DNA of 23,112 nt, from NCBI GenBank assembly GCA_014728425.1, contig WJLO01000122.1, positions 1-23,112 on the forward strand, read 5' to 3'. Below the pieces are notes generated by a model that was given only the letters and a program-made list of their open reading frames with translations, ran no database searches and was not told the origin of the DNA. The stretch is from Minisyncoccota bacterium (GTDB taxonomy: Bacteria > Patescibacteriota > Microgenomatia > UBA1400 > PJMF01). How positions within the stretch are numbered: the first letter of the stretch is position 1; the number at the start of each line of letters is the position of its first letter. The position numbers and the translations under genes were made by a program. Below are positions 13,624 to 20,494 of this stretch, piece after piece.

Positions 13624-14346
13624 ATGCATTTACCATTTTTAATTGCCCATAGAGGTGATCGCAATAATTTTCCTGAAAACTCCATAGAAGGTTTTAGGTC
13701 AGCCCTGGCAAAGGGAGCTGATGGGGTAGAAATGGATGTACAATTCTTCAACGGCAAGCTAATTGTTGTGCACGATTATATTTTTAATCAAGACAAAGAG
13801 CATCCCACCCTTCAAGCAGTTTTGAGGGAAGTAAAAGGAAAAGGTAGAGCTGAGATAGAAATAAAAGCATTTTCTAAAGATATAATCCAGCATCTTAAAG
13901 ATGCTTTAATAAAAAATGAAATTGATAATTTTGAATTAACTACAAGCGTTCTGCCTCTAATTCTTCCTTTAAGAGAGGCTTTCCCTAAAGCAAATTTAGG
14001 TGCAATATTTAATAGTTCTGATGTTGAGCCCTGGATGGATCAAATGTTTATTCAAAGGAAGATTACCGAACTGATGTTTCTTACTGGAGCGAATGTGGCT
14101 CACGTTGCCAGATTGACCAAAGAGCAACTAACTCAAGATTTCGTAGAAGACCTTCATAAATTTAATTTCAAAGTTCATAGTCATATAGAAAGAATAGATA
14201 TGGATTTACAACTTCAGATGTATCATTATCTTCAAGAAATTGGAGTTGATCAATGTACCTTTGATGATATTGATTTGCTTGGTGCTAAAGAACTAGACAC
14301 AATAATCGATTTATATGGGAAAATTGATCATGGTCTGTTAAGCTAA
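13624..14346 (+). CDS. Glycerophosphodiester phosphodiesterase family protein
   Basis: 240 residues. GDPD enzymes hydrolyse glycerophosphodiesters to glycerol-3-phosphate and an alcohol. Catalytic signatures: AHRGDRNNFPEN near the N-terminus (His9, Arg10, Pro-Glu-Asn), the metal ligands in GVEMDV (Glu36, Asp38) and VVHD (His50). A Glu-x-Lys (EIEIK) and a C-terminal GVDQCTFDD stretch in the position of the usual Gly-(V/A)-(D/N)-x-x-x-(S/T)-(D/N)-x-P end complete a reduced TIM barrel. No signal peptide, so cytoplasmic. The ATG at 13624 is chosen over an in-frame start at 13597, which lies upstream of the TATAAT box; the mRNA is then leaderless. A role in recycling lipid headgroups, perhaps from host lipids, is inferred. 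Confidence 0.85.
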   Translation: MHLPFLIAHRGDRNNFPENSIEGFRSALAKGADGVEMDVQFFNGKLIVVHDYIFNQDKEHPTLQAVLREVKGKGRAEIEIKAFSKDIIQHLKDALIKNEIDNFELTTSVLPLILPLREAFPKANLGAIFNSSDVEPWMDQMFIQRKITELMFLTGANVAHVARLTKEQLTQDFVEDLHKFNFKVHSHIERIDMDLQLQMYHYLQEIGVDQCTFDDIDLLGAKELDTIIDLYGKIDHGLLS

Positions 14347-14418
14347 TTGGCCAAATGTTTAACAAATATTGTATCAGCTAGATGATTCAACAACCTGGTT
14401 TGGCAGAGGAGCAGCTAG

Positions 14419-14424
14419 TATAAT
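14419..14424 (+). promoter_or_regulatory. -10 box giving a leaderless mRNA for the 338-aa protein
   Basis: Perfect TATAAT ending six bases before the ATG at 14431. The start point would fall on or next to the A of ATG. No TG extension and no convincing -35 at normal spacing (TTGGCA at 14400-14405 is only 13 nt away). Confidence 0.5.
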
Positions 14425-14430
14425 TAAATT

Positions 14431-15447
14431 ATGTTAAGAAAATCAAGCAAAAATAATGCTTTATTAGCTTTAATCATCCTAGCAGTTTTTATTGGAGTAG
14501 TCATTAAACTGAGGTTTTCTAGTTATGAAAACATTAGTTCATTTCCTTTAGATAACCCCGATGGGATCTATATTATTCGTAAAGCAGCTAAATCCACCAA
14601 ACTGGATGCTTCTGGTCAAGCTGAATTTGTTTTTGACTCGCCAATTGAAGAGGTTTTTTATTTTGTTGAGTATCGTGAAGAAGAAGGCGGGCTAGCTGAT
14701 CACGCGACTGATTTAATGTTGGTGGGTAACAGTAAAGTAGATCTAGAACCTTTTGTAAATCATCAAGTGCAAATCAATGGTGAGTTTCGTACACATAATT
14801 CTCAATGTATTGTTGACACTTGTTCCAACCTTGGCGAAACTAGAGGAACCTTGTTTATTAATGAAGTTACTATGGTGAGATCAGGATTACCAGATCCAGG
14901 TTTTTCTTTACCAATTAATATCGATCCTGGGCAATTACAAAAATTTTTACAGTTTGCTAATGGGGATATGTATGCCTTAGTAGTACAACCATCAATGAAT
15001 TTTCCTGTTGAGTTAGATTCAGCTGTGGCCAGTGAAAAGCCTTTTGTGGGAGTACTGAGTGCTGATCTTGAGGGACAACGTTGGCGACCATGGGTCGAGA
15101 TCAAGGAGCTTAATTTGGCAAAGAGTAGTGGCAACAATCCTTATTATTTATGGTTTTCTTTTCAAGATGAAGCTTTTTATCTCAGTGTTGTTGACCAAAA
15201 TGGGGCAGGCAGTGGGGAGGGAGTAATGAAAGTTTTTGTTCAATCAGGTCAGGATCAAAAACAGTGGTCCTTGGTTGGTTGTTATTATTACACCCCAGGA
15301 TTAATCAACAAGGAATCTTATCAGCAAACTTATGATTACTTTTCTTTAACCTCAAAAACTGACTTATATCAGCAACTAGATCTAGAGCGTTGTCAAGATG
15401 CTGTAGAGGCGGTTTTTGTAACACCATCCTTTGCCAATGGGTTATAA
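14431..15447 (+). CDS. Unknown membrane-anchored extracytoplasmic protein
   Basis: 338 residues. A short basic N-terminus (MLRKSSKNN) and a hydrophobic segment (~10-26) without a clear cleavage site suggest a signal anchor; the rest should face outward. A region near VGNSKVDLEPFVNHQVQINGEFR has the look of a small beta-barrel (OB-like) strand pattern, given here as VDLEPFVNHQVQINGEF, followed by two Cys (CIVDTC) that may form a disulfide. The C-terminal part is mixed alpha/beta with two more Cys. I do not recognise the family. The next gene starts 26 bp later on the same strand with its own TATAAT boxes. Confidence 0.75.
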   Translation: MLRKSSKNNALLALIILAVFIGVVIKLRFSSYENISSFPLDNPDGIYIIRKAAKSTKLDASGQAEFVFDSPIEEVFYFVEYREEEGGLADHATDLMLVGNSKVDLEPFVNHQVQINGEFRTHNSQCIVDTCSNLGETRGTLFINEVTMVRSGLPDPGFSLPINIDPGQLQKFLQFANGDMYALVVQPSMNFPVELDSAVASEKPFVGVLSADLEGQRWRPWVEIKELNLAKSSGNNPYYLWFSFQDEAFYLSVVDQNGAGSGEGVMKVFVQSGQDQKQWSLVGCYYYTPGLINKESYQQTYDYFSLTSKTDLYQQLDLERCQDAVEAVFVTPSFANGL

Positions 15448-15453
15448 TAAATA

Positions 15454-15459
15454 TATAAT
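15454..15459 (+). promoter_or_regulatory. Candidate -10 of the DUF4173-type gene
   Basis: TATAAT ending 14 nt before the ATG at 15474; a second TATAAT overlaps the preceding stop codon (15443-15448). Either would leave a leader of about 8-19 nt with no clear Shine-Dalgarno. The region is AT-rich, so one or both may be chance. Confidence 0.35.
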
Positions 15460-15473
15460 TTAAAAATAACATT

Positions 15474-17792
15474 ATGTTTGGTCTACTTGTCTTTTTCACC
15501 ATTTTGTACATTATTTGGTATTTGTTTTTTAGTAAACGAGGCCAAAAAAAGAATCAGCCAGCCAAGTCAGTTCCGTTAATTAAGCTGCCTAAGTTACTAC
15601 CGCTGAGTTTAGCTGTGATTATTGCTGGGTTTAATATTTTTTTGTATGGCACCTCAACAAACTTGAGTTTGCCAGTGATCGGTTTAGCTGCCTTTAATCT
15701 GTGCTGGCTGGCAGGTTTTTTAGTGGTCTTTCGTAAAGACAAATATAGTTTACTTACTTGGGGGCTAGCAGTAGTTAGTATACTGTCGGGCTTGTTTTTA
15801 AACTGGCGCGCTAATGGTTTTGCTCAATCTATTAATTTAATAGTGATATTTGCTGCCAATCTAGCCTTAATTTTTGTGCATGCTCACGAAGTGATAGTCT
15901 GGAAAATTCTTTGGCTAGCTAAGCAGGTAATTAAATTCATTCCTCTTTGGTTTAAGCAAGTCTGGAATCTCTTGCGCCAGCCCCAAGCCAAGGGCACTGG
16001 TCGCAAAACCACGATTTTAACTATTATTAAAACTTTAACGATCACTATTATTGTCTTGGTGTTTTTTATTGGCTTGTTGTCTTCGGCAGACCCTGTTTTT
16101 GCTGAACTAATTGAGAAATTTAGAGATGAGATTGTGGGTCGGACTGTGGTTTCACTGGTATTAGCTTTTATCGTAATGGTGGTAGTTACGCTCAGGCGTA
16201 AACCTAAATCAGAGGATCGTTGGAACTTAAAGTTTTTTTCTTTTAGTGATGTATTTATTCCTATTGCGGCTGTTGTTTCACTATTTGCAGTGTTTTTGGT
16301 CATCCAAGTTAAATATTTGTATGGCTCACATGAAGCTTTACAGAGCTTTGACCTGACTTACAGTGAGTATGTGCGCAAAGGCTTTATTGAGTTATTGCTA
16401 ACTACTTTTTTTGGAGGTTTAATCGCTTATTTAGCTGTGCTCAAAAGTCGGTTAATTGCGACTCATCATCAACGCCAGCTGAAGATCATTAATGTAGTTT
16501 TGATTGGTGAGTTGTTCGCTATGTTGTTGTCTGCTTTAAAACGCGACTTAATGTATGTTGAGGTTTATGGCTTGACTAGAGTCAGGATTGTTGGCGGCAT
16601 GTTTTTGGCTTGGCTAGCTGGCTTGTTGATCTTGTTAATTGTGATGACTCTTTACCAGCAGATGAAAGAGAGGCAGTTATTTAGGGGTTTGGCGATTTTG
16701 AGTGTGCTAGTTTGGCTATCATTGAATATTTTTAATGTTGATCAAATGGTGGCAGTCGGAACCCCTGGCCATCATAATTACAAAGATTATTTTTACTTGA
16801 ACAATTTATCTGAAGATGCTTGGCAAGTTTGGCGTGATTCAGTGCCAGCCTTGGCTGCAGATATTAAAGACTTAACTAGCAAAGCAGAGTTAACTGATGT
16901 AGAAAAGTCTCGTTTGGCTGGGGATAAATTAGCCTTGGTTTCTTTGCAAGAAAAACGTCAAGATTTATTTTTAAAATATGCCCCAAATGATTGGTTGTGG
17001 GAGCATTGCGAAACATTGGAAGATGTGGATTGGCGTTGGGAGCACCAGCTTGATGAAGTACTGGCTGATAAGACGGATGACATTAATAGCTGTCAACTTT
17101 TGCAACAAAAGATCTCTGAGGGCGAAGAAATCGAACTGCCAGCCAAATTAATCCGGGCACGCAAATGGCAACACTTTAGTTGGCCTGAGTTTCGAGCTTA
17201 TCAAGAAATCAGCAATAATCAGGATTTATACTTTAAGCAGGTGGATGAGCTATTAGCTCAAGTTCGGGAGTACCAGGTTACTCACGACCTGTCACTTTAC
17301 GAACAAGAAAAATGGTTTTTAAATGAGTTTAGTTATCCCTTTATCTTTATTGATCTGGATTATCATGCTGAAGACCTGACGCACTATGATGATCCTAGTA
17401 GTGTTGGTGAAGCATTTAGCCCAACACAAAAGCATTTGATGGCGCAAAATCCTTTTACAGTGAAGTCTTTGGCTGATGGATCTTGTGATCTAATAAGCTC
17501 TCCTCAAGAGGTCACCTTGAGAGGCATGATGCAAGAAGTTGAATCTTTGGCCACGATGCAAAAACGTTATTATCGTTTTTGGGATGACAGTAGTCAACGG
17601 GACGGTGATGTTCTCATGATTATTGTTGATAGAACTAGTCAGGCAGCATTCAGTTTCCATAGTTGTTATGGTTGTAGCAAGACCGCTTTTGTGCAAGTAA
17701 AATTGCGGTTAACCCCAGAAGAGATAGGGGAAGGTCATTGTCGAGTATTGGTTGAGGCTATTGAGGCTCAAGAAGTTTTGTTGTTGCTTTAA
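15474..17792 (+). CDS. DUF4173/DUF4153-type polytopic membrane protein
   Basis: 772 residues. The N-terminal ~420 hold about eleven membrane segments. Family-like signatures: FIGLLSSADPVFAELIEKF (~198-216), the LTYSEYVRKGFIELL stretch (~294-308), DLMYVEVYGLTRVRIVGG (~358-375), and NIFNVDQMVA directly after the last segment (~418-427), which opens the soluble tail. The C-terminal ~350 residues are hydrophilic, with several Trp and Cys, and probably extracytoplasmic or cytoplasmic as one domain; a DLYFKQVDELLAQV helix and a Cys-x-Gly-Cys (SCYGCSKT) occur late. The molecular function of this family is not known to me. The tail is longer than the ~100-150 residues I would expect. Confidence 0.75.
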   Translation: MFGLLVFFTILYIIWYLFFSKRGQKKNQPAKSVPLIKLPKLLPLSLAVIIAGFNIFLYGTSTNLSLPVIGLAAFNLCWLAGFLVVFRKDKYSLLTWGLAVVSILSGLFLNWRANGFAQSINLIVIFAANLALIFVHAHEVIVWKILWLAKQVIKFIPLWFKQVWNLLRQPQAKGTGRKTTILTIIKTLTITIIVLVFFIGLLSSADPVFAELIEKFRDEIVGRTVVSLVLAFIVMVVVTLRRKPKSEDRWNLKFFSFSDVFIPIAAVVSLFAVFLVIQVKYLYGSHEALQSFDLTYSEYVRKGFIELLLTTFFGGLIAYLAVLKSRLIATHHQRQLKIINVVLIGELFAMLLSALKRDLMYVEVYGLTRVRIVGGMFLAWLAGLLILLIVMTLYQQMKERQLFRGLAILSVLVWLSLNIFNVDQMVAVGTPGHHNYKDYFYLNNLSEDAWQVWRDSVPALAADIKDLTSKAELTDVEKSRLAGDKLALVSLQEKRQDLFLKYAPNDWLWEHCETLEDVDWRWEHQLDEVLADKTDDINSCQLLQQKISEGEEIELPAKLIRARKWQHFSWPEFRAYQEISNNQDLYFKQVDELLAQVREYQVTHDLSLYEQEKWFLNEFSYPFIFIDLDYHAEDLTHYDDPSSVGEAFSPTQKHLMAQNPFTVKSLADGSCDLISSPQEVTLRGMMQEVESLATMQKRYYRFWDDSSQRDGDVLMIIVDRTSQAAFSFHSCYGCSKTAFVQVKLRLTPEEIGEGHCRVLVEAIEAQEVLLLL

Positions 17793-17980
17793 GTTTCTCC
17801 TAGCTTAATTAATTCAGCTAATATTGTTGCTTGTTGGGATTAATGATTTATCGATTAAGCAATCATGATTGCCAGTAGCATTATGAGCAGTTTTTTTTTA
17901 GAATAATAGATAAGGTTTGAGCAAGAGTAGTGATTCTTGTCAAGCTGGCTATATTAAGTGGTTAGTTTAGAAAGATTCTC

Positions 17981-18388
17981 ATGCTTAACAATCATTTTCG
18001 TCGATTAGCTAATAAAATTGCCCGTTTAGCTGGTACTTTTTGGGTTTTTTTTGCGGCAGTTTTATTGATCTTAACTTGGTTAACCACTGGTCCTGTTTTT
18101 GGTTTTTCTGATACTTGGCAGCTAGTAATCAACACCACCACTACAATTGTGACTTTTTTAATGGTGTTTTTAATTCAAAATACCCAAAATCGTGATAGTA
18201 GAGCAGTGCATCTTAAACTAGATGAGTTAATTAAAGCTGCAAAAGGGGCACGTAATAAAATGCTTAACGTTGAAGACTTAACTGATGATGAGCTTGAGGC
18301 TTTACATCAGGAATTTTTAAAACTGGCAGAAAAATATGCCCAACAACTTACAGAGCGACGTAAAAAGCGACGTCGGAAAAAGAAGTAG
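17981..18388 (+). CDS. Low-affinity iron permease family protein
   Basis: 135 residues. Two hydrophobic segments (~19-36 and ~47-66) flank the strongly conserved block TGPVFGFSDTWQLVINTTTT, followed by IVTFLMVFLIQNTQNRD and HLKLDELIKA, diagnostic for this family (PF04120 type, named after yeast Fet4). An acidic helix (~95-120) and a very basic Arg/Lys tail follow. The family name implies iron or other divalent metal uptake, but bacterial members are poorly characterised and very small for a transporter, so transport would need oligomers. It precedes the DUF5320-DUF134 pair by ~200 bp on the same strand, which fits a metal-related neighbourhood (inference). Confidence 0.85.
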   Translation: MLNNHFRRLANKIARLAGTFWVFFAAVLLILTWLTTGPVFGFSDTWQLVINTTTTIVTFLMVFLIQNTQNRDSRAVHLKLDELIKAAKGARNKMLNVEDLTDDELEALHQEFLKLAEKYAQQLTERRKKRRRKKK

Positions 18389-18495
18389 TGTTTTAGTTGA
18401 TTTTTTCACTCATTTATATTTATTTTTACCTTGATTTCCAATACTGTAGATATGATATTTTTTAGTCTAAGTTTGCAAGTTGCTTTTTAGAGTTT

Positions 18496-18526
18496 TTGTG
18501 TTATTATGAATATATATTCATAATAA
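18496..18526. promoter_or_regulatory. 26-bp perfect palindrome overlapping the DUF5320-DUF134 promoter
   Basis: 18501-18526 is a perfect palindrome with 13-bp half-site TTATTATGAATAT. It fills the spacer between a weak -35 (TTGTGT, 18496-18501) and -10 (CATAAT, 18520-18525, 18-nt spacing), the classic place for a repressor operator. The TGAAT-n-ATTCA core recalls ArsR/SmtB-type and other winged-helix operators. A start near 18532 would give a ~60-nt leader. Confidence 0.6.
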
Positions 18527-18535
18527 TAAAGAGGC

Positions 18536-18572
18536 TTAAGTTAGACAATTTTTATTAACACTACTAACTTAA
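18536..18572 (+). promoter_or_regulatory. Leader stem-loop before the DUF5320 gene
   Basis: Nine-bp inverted repeat TTAAGTTAG/CTAACTTAA (18536-18544 and 18564-18572) with a 19-nt loop, in the predicted 5' leader. The Shine-Dalgarno AAAGGA (18582-18587) starts ten bases after the stem, leaving it accessible when the stem forms. Confidence 0.45.
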
Positions 18573-18591
18573 AAGCTTCAGAAAGGAATAA

Positions 18592-18849
18592 ATGCCAAAT
18601 TTTGATGGCACTGGCCCAAAAGGAATGGGTTCCAGAAGCGGCCGGGGTTTTGGTCGTTGCTTTGGTATGCCTGGTATGGGTTGGGGAGCTGGTCCTGGTC
18701 GAGGTAGAGGACTGGGCTTAGGTCAAGCTTGTTGGTTTTGCGGTCGATCTTGGAGTGAAGCTGATGAAAAAAATTGGCTAGAGGATTATAAGACTGATTT
18801 AAAGCAAGAGATTGAACTTGTAGATAAAGCTTTGACTGAGTTAGACTAA
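18592..18849 (+). CDS. DUF5320-like small Gly-rich protein
   Basis: 85 residues. The N-terminus MPNFDGTGPKGMGSRSGRG matches the typical DUF5320 opening (Met-Pro-x-x-Asp-Gly-Thr-Gly-Pro), followed by a Gly/Arg-rich flexible stretch with a Cys-x-x-Cys (ACWFCG, ~47-52), then a charged helix (~55-85) that could form a coiled coil. In other genomes such proteins often sit beside DUF134 regulators and NifX/NifB-type iron-molybdenum cofactor proteins; the role is unknown, with metal or cluster handling suggested by context. A clear Shine-Dalgarno (AAAGGA) supports the start. The DUF134 gene follows 4 nt after the stop. Confidence 0.8.
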   Translation: MPNFDGTGPKGMGSRSGRGFGRCFGMPGMGWGAGPGRGRGLGLGQACWFCGRSWSEADEKNWLEDYKTDLKQEIELVDKALTELD

Positions 18850-18853
18850 CCAC

Positions 18854-19132
18854 ATGCCGCGTCCTAAATGTCGTCGTTGCTTACGGTTTAGACCATTGGT
18901 GAAGTATTTTAAGCCAAGGGGAGTACCGATGTGGCGGCTGCAGGAGGTGAGTCTTGCTGCCGATGAACTCGAAGCTTTAAAGCTGCATGATGTTGATGGC
19001 TTGTCGCACACTGCTGCAGCCGCCAAAATGAAGATCTCACAACCCACTTTTGGCAGAATTCTCAATAAGGCTTATCATAAAGTAGCTAAGGCTTTGGTTA
19101 AAGGACAGGCAATTAAACTGCAGCAGCGGTAA
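18854..19132 (+). CDS. DUF134 helix-turn-helix protein
   Basis: 92 residues. Matches the DUF134 family (PF02001 type): MPRPKCRRCLRF at the start, YFKPRGVPMWRLQEV in the middle, and the hallmark ADELEALKLHDVDGLSHTAA followed by AAKMKISQPTFGRILNKAYHKVAKALV, a sigma-70 region 4-like helix-turn-helix. Two Cys near the N-terminus (KCRRC) could sense metal or redox state. Likely a DNA-binding regulator that is cotranscribed with DUF5320; autoregulation through the upstream 26-bp palindrome is an attractive inference. No NifX/NifB-like partner gene is present in the window. Confidence 0.88.
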   Translation: MPRPKCRRCLRFRPLVKYFKPRGVPMWRLQEVSLAADELEALKLHDVDGLSHTAAAAKMKISQPTFGRILNKAYHKVAKALVKGQAIKLQQR

Positions 19133-19165
19133 TAGTAGGGAGTGTATTATTCACTAATTTAGAAT

Positions 19166-19209
19166 AAGAGTGAGCCCTGATCAATTAAAAAGATTGATTT
19201 ATCGCTCTT
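19166..19209 (+). terminator. Hairpin after the DUF134 gene, possible terminator or attenuator
   Basis: Outer stem AAGAGTGA/TCGCTCTT (8 pairs, one G-U), small internal loop, inner stem GATCAAT/ATTGATT (7 pairs, one G-U) and a 7-nt loop. It starts 34 bp after the DUF134 stop and is followed only by TTAATTT, so it may end the transcript weakly. Confidence 0.4.
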
Positions 19210-19274
19210 TAATTTACATGCGACAATTATCTTTGATGAAGTTTTTTCTTAACATCTATGAAACCTTTCGAGAT

Positions 19275-19425
19275 TTGTTAGTTGGCAATCCCTGGCTGAT
19301 AATAAATCAGCTAGCTAATGAATAGGAATAACTGTTAAGCTTTGTCTCATAAAATGGGTTAGAACTTTCTTCCAGTCCTGCAACATTAGAAGAAAAAGAT
19401 CCACGAATGGGTCTTTTTCTTTTTT
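19275..19425 (+). ncRNA. Possible small RNA with its own promoter and terminator
   Basis: TTGTTA (19275-19280), 17-nt spacer and GATAAT (19298-19303) form a plausible promoter, giving a start near 19310. The strong terminator at 19391-19425 lies ~80-115 nt downstream with no sizeable reading frame between. A 9-bp hairpin (19292-19300 with 19306-19314) overlaps the -10, which argues some caution. No known family recognised. Confidence 0.25.
19391..19425 (+). terminator. Strong intrinsic terminator
   Basis: Twelve-pair stem (19391-19402 with 19409-19420, one U-G pair), loop ACGAAT, followed by TTTTT. The stem is A/T-rich on one arm (AGAAAAAGA), so it can also act on the minus strand. No gene ends within 250 bp upstream on +. 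Confidence 0.75.
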
Positions 19426-19691
19426 AAATCAACCACTCAAGTCAGCATTGATTATTTGTGCAACACCATTTTTTTAATGATAAATCACTAATTAGCCTCT
19501 AGTTCCTCCCCCAATGCACGAATTTTACTTTCATCAGCTTGAGAAAATTGTAATCCCACCGTCATTTCCTAGTGGTTGTTTACTGACTAGTGGTTGGTGT
19601 TTGTTGGTTAGTAAATCTAACTGTTTAATGTTTAAAAAACTACAGCTTCAGAGCAATGTAATTAAGGTGCAGTTAGTGGTAAATTAATTGT
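19426..19691. other. Non-coding or decayed stretch downstream of the response regulator
   Basis: No gene over 60 codons. Two weak frames overlap: 57 codons on + (19514-19687), without a ribosome-binding site, and 25 codons on - (19488-19565), ending in the helix-like ADESKIRALGEELEAN and preceded by AGGA. On the minus strand it directly follows the response regulator, where a sensor kinase gene is often found, but I can identify no kinase motif. Most likely spacer or a gene remnant. Confidence 0.3.
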
Positions 19692-20363
19692 TTAATCTAG
19701 TTTTTTTAATCGATAACCAATGCCTTTAACGGTCTGAATTAGATTAACTCCACAGCGTTGTTGAAGTTTTTTTCTTAAGCGGTAAATATGCACTGCCAGA
19801 GTGTTGGTGCTTTGGCAATAAGGTCGTTCCCAAACCTGTTCCATTAAGGCGTGATGGTTGACTACTTGGCCAGGTTGACGCATTAATAACTGCAAAATAA
19901 AGAACTCCTTTCTAGTTAACTCAATTAATTGTTGATCATAGTAAACTGAGTGAGTAGTCAGGTCTAGTTTGAGCTTGTTCAGTTGTAAGATAGTGGGCAG
20001 TAATGGCTGCGGTCGGCGTAATAAAGCTCGAATTCTGGCCTTGATCTCTCTTAAATCAAAAGGCTTGGTTAGATAATCATCTGCTCCAGCATCTAGGCTT
20101 TGCACACGATAATGAATTTTTTGAGCTTTAGTAAGTAATAAAATCGGGGTTTGAATTTGGCTTTTTCTTAGATATTGGCACAAGGCAATACCATTAGTAT
20201 CTGGCAAAAACAAATCTAAAATAATTAAACCATAAGTTTGAGTGCTAGCTTTAAACTTACCTTTAGCGCCAGAGTAGGCAAGATCAACTAAATAATGAGC
20301 TTGTAAACCTTGTTTGAGGCTGAGTGCTAGCTGCCAATGGTCTTCAACAATTAAAATCCTCAT
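19692..20363 (-). CDS. OmpR/PhoB-type response regulator (orphan)
   Basis: 223 residues, normal length. Receiver domain (1-~115): acidic pair Glu7-Asp8 (LIVEDHW), phospho-acceptor Asp50 in LIILDLFLPD, Thr78 (LLLTKA) and Lys100 (YLTKPF) are all present, so it should be phosphorylatable. The DNA-binding winged-helix domain (~130-223) has the usual ELTRKEFFILQLLMRQPG, CQSTNTLAVHIYRLRKKL and TVKGIGYRL blocks. No sensor kinase gene lies next to it on either side within the window, which is unusual for this class. Divergent from the Nramp-related gene (131 bp between starts), a possible target by position only. Confidence 0.93.
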   Translation of the reverse strand: MRILIVEDHWQLALSLKQGLQAHYLVDLAYSGAKGKFKASTQTYGLIILDLFLPDTNGIALCQYLRKSQIQTPILLLTKAQKIHYRVQSLDAGADDYLTKPFDLREIKARIRALLRRPQPLLPTILQLNKLKLDLTTHSVYYDQQLIELTRKEFFILQLLMRQPGQVVNHHALMEQVWERPYCQSTNTLAVHIYRLRKKLQQRCGVNLIQTVKGIGYRLKKLD

Positions 20364-20457
20364 TAAAAATAATTTTTACCATAAAAAAATGAATACAACA
20401 TGAATTTTTTGTAAAACTTGGCTTTTATAACTAAGAAAAGAATATTGGCCTTACTAA

Positions 20458-20487
20458 TTGATTAACAAAGTTGATTAAGTGTATAGT
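20458..20487 (+). promoter_or_regulatory. Promoter giving a leaderless mRNA for the Nramp-related gene
   Basis: -35 TTGATT (20458-20463, 4 of 6), 18-nt spacer, -10 TATAGT (20482-20487, 5 of 6). Seven bases separate the -10 from the ATG at 20495, so the start point should coincide with the A of ATG. No Shine-Dalgarno is present. Confidence 0.55.
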
Positions 20488-20494
20488 AAAGATA

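Noticed and set aside
17859..17872. 14-bp palindrome GCAATCATGATTGC and a T9 tract at 17891-17899 after the DUF4173-type gene
   Set aside because: The T tract lies 18 nt beyond the palindrome, too far for an intrinsic terminator, and no other stable stem adjoins it.
19514..19687. 57-codon + strand reading frame
   Set aside because: No ribosome-binding site or promoter, low-complexity composition, convergent with the response regulator; probably chance.
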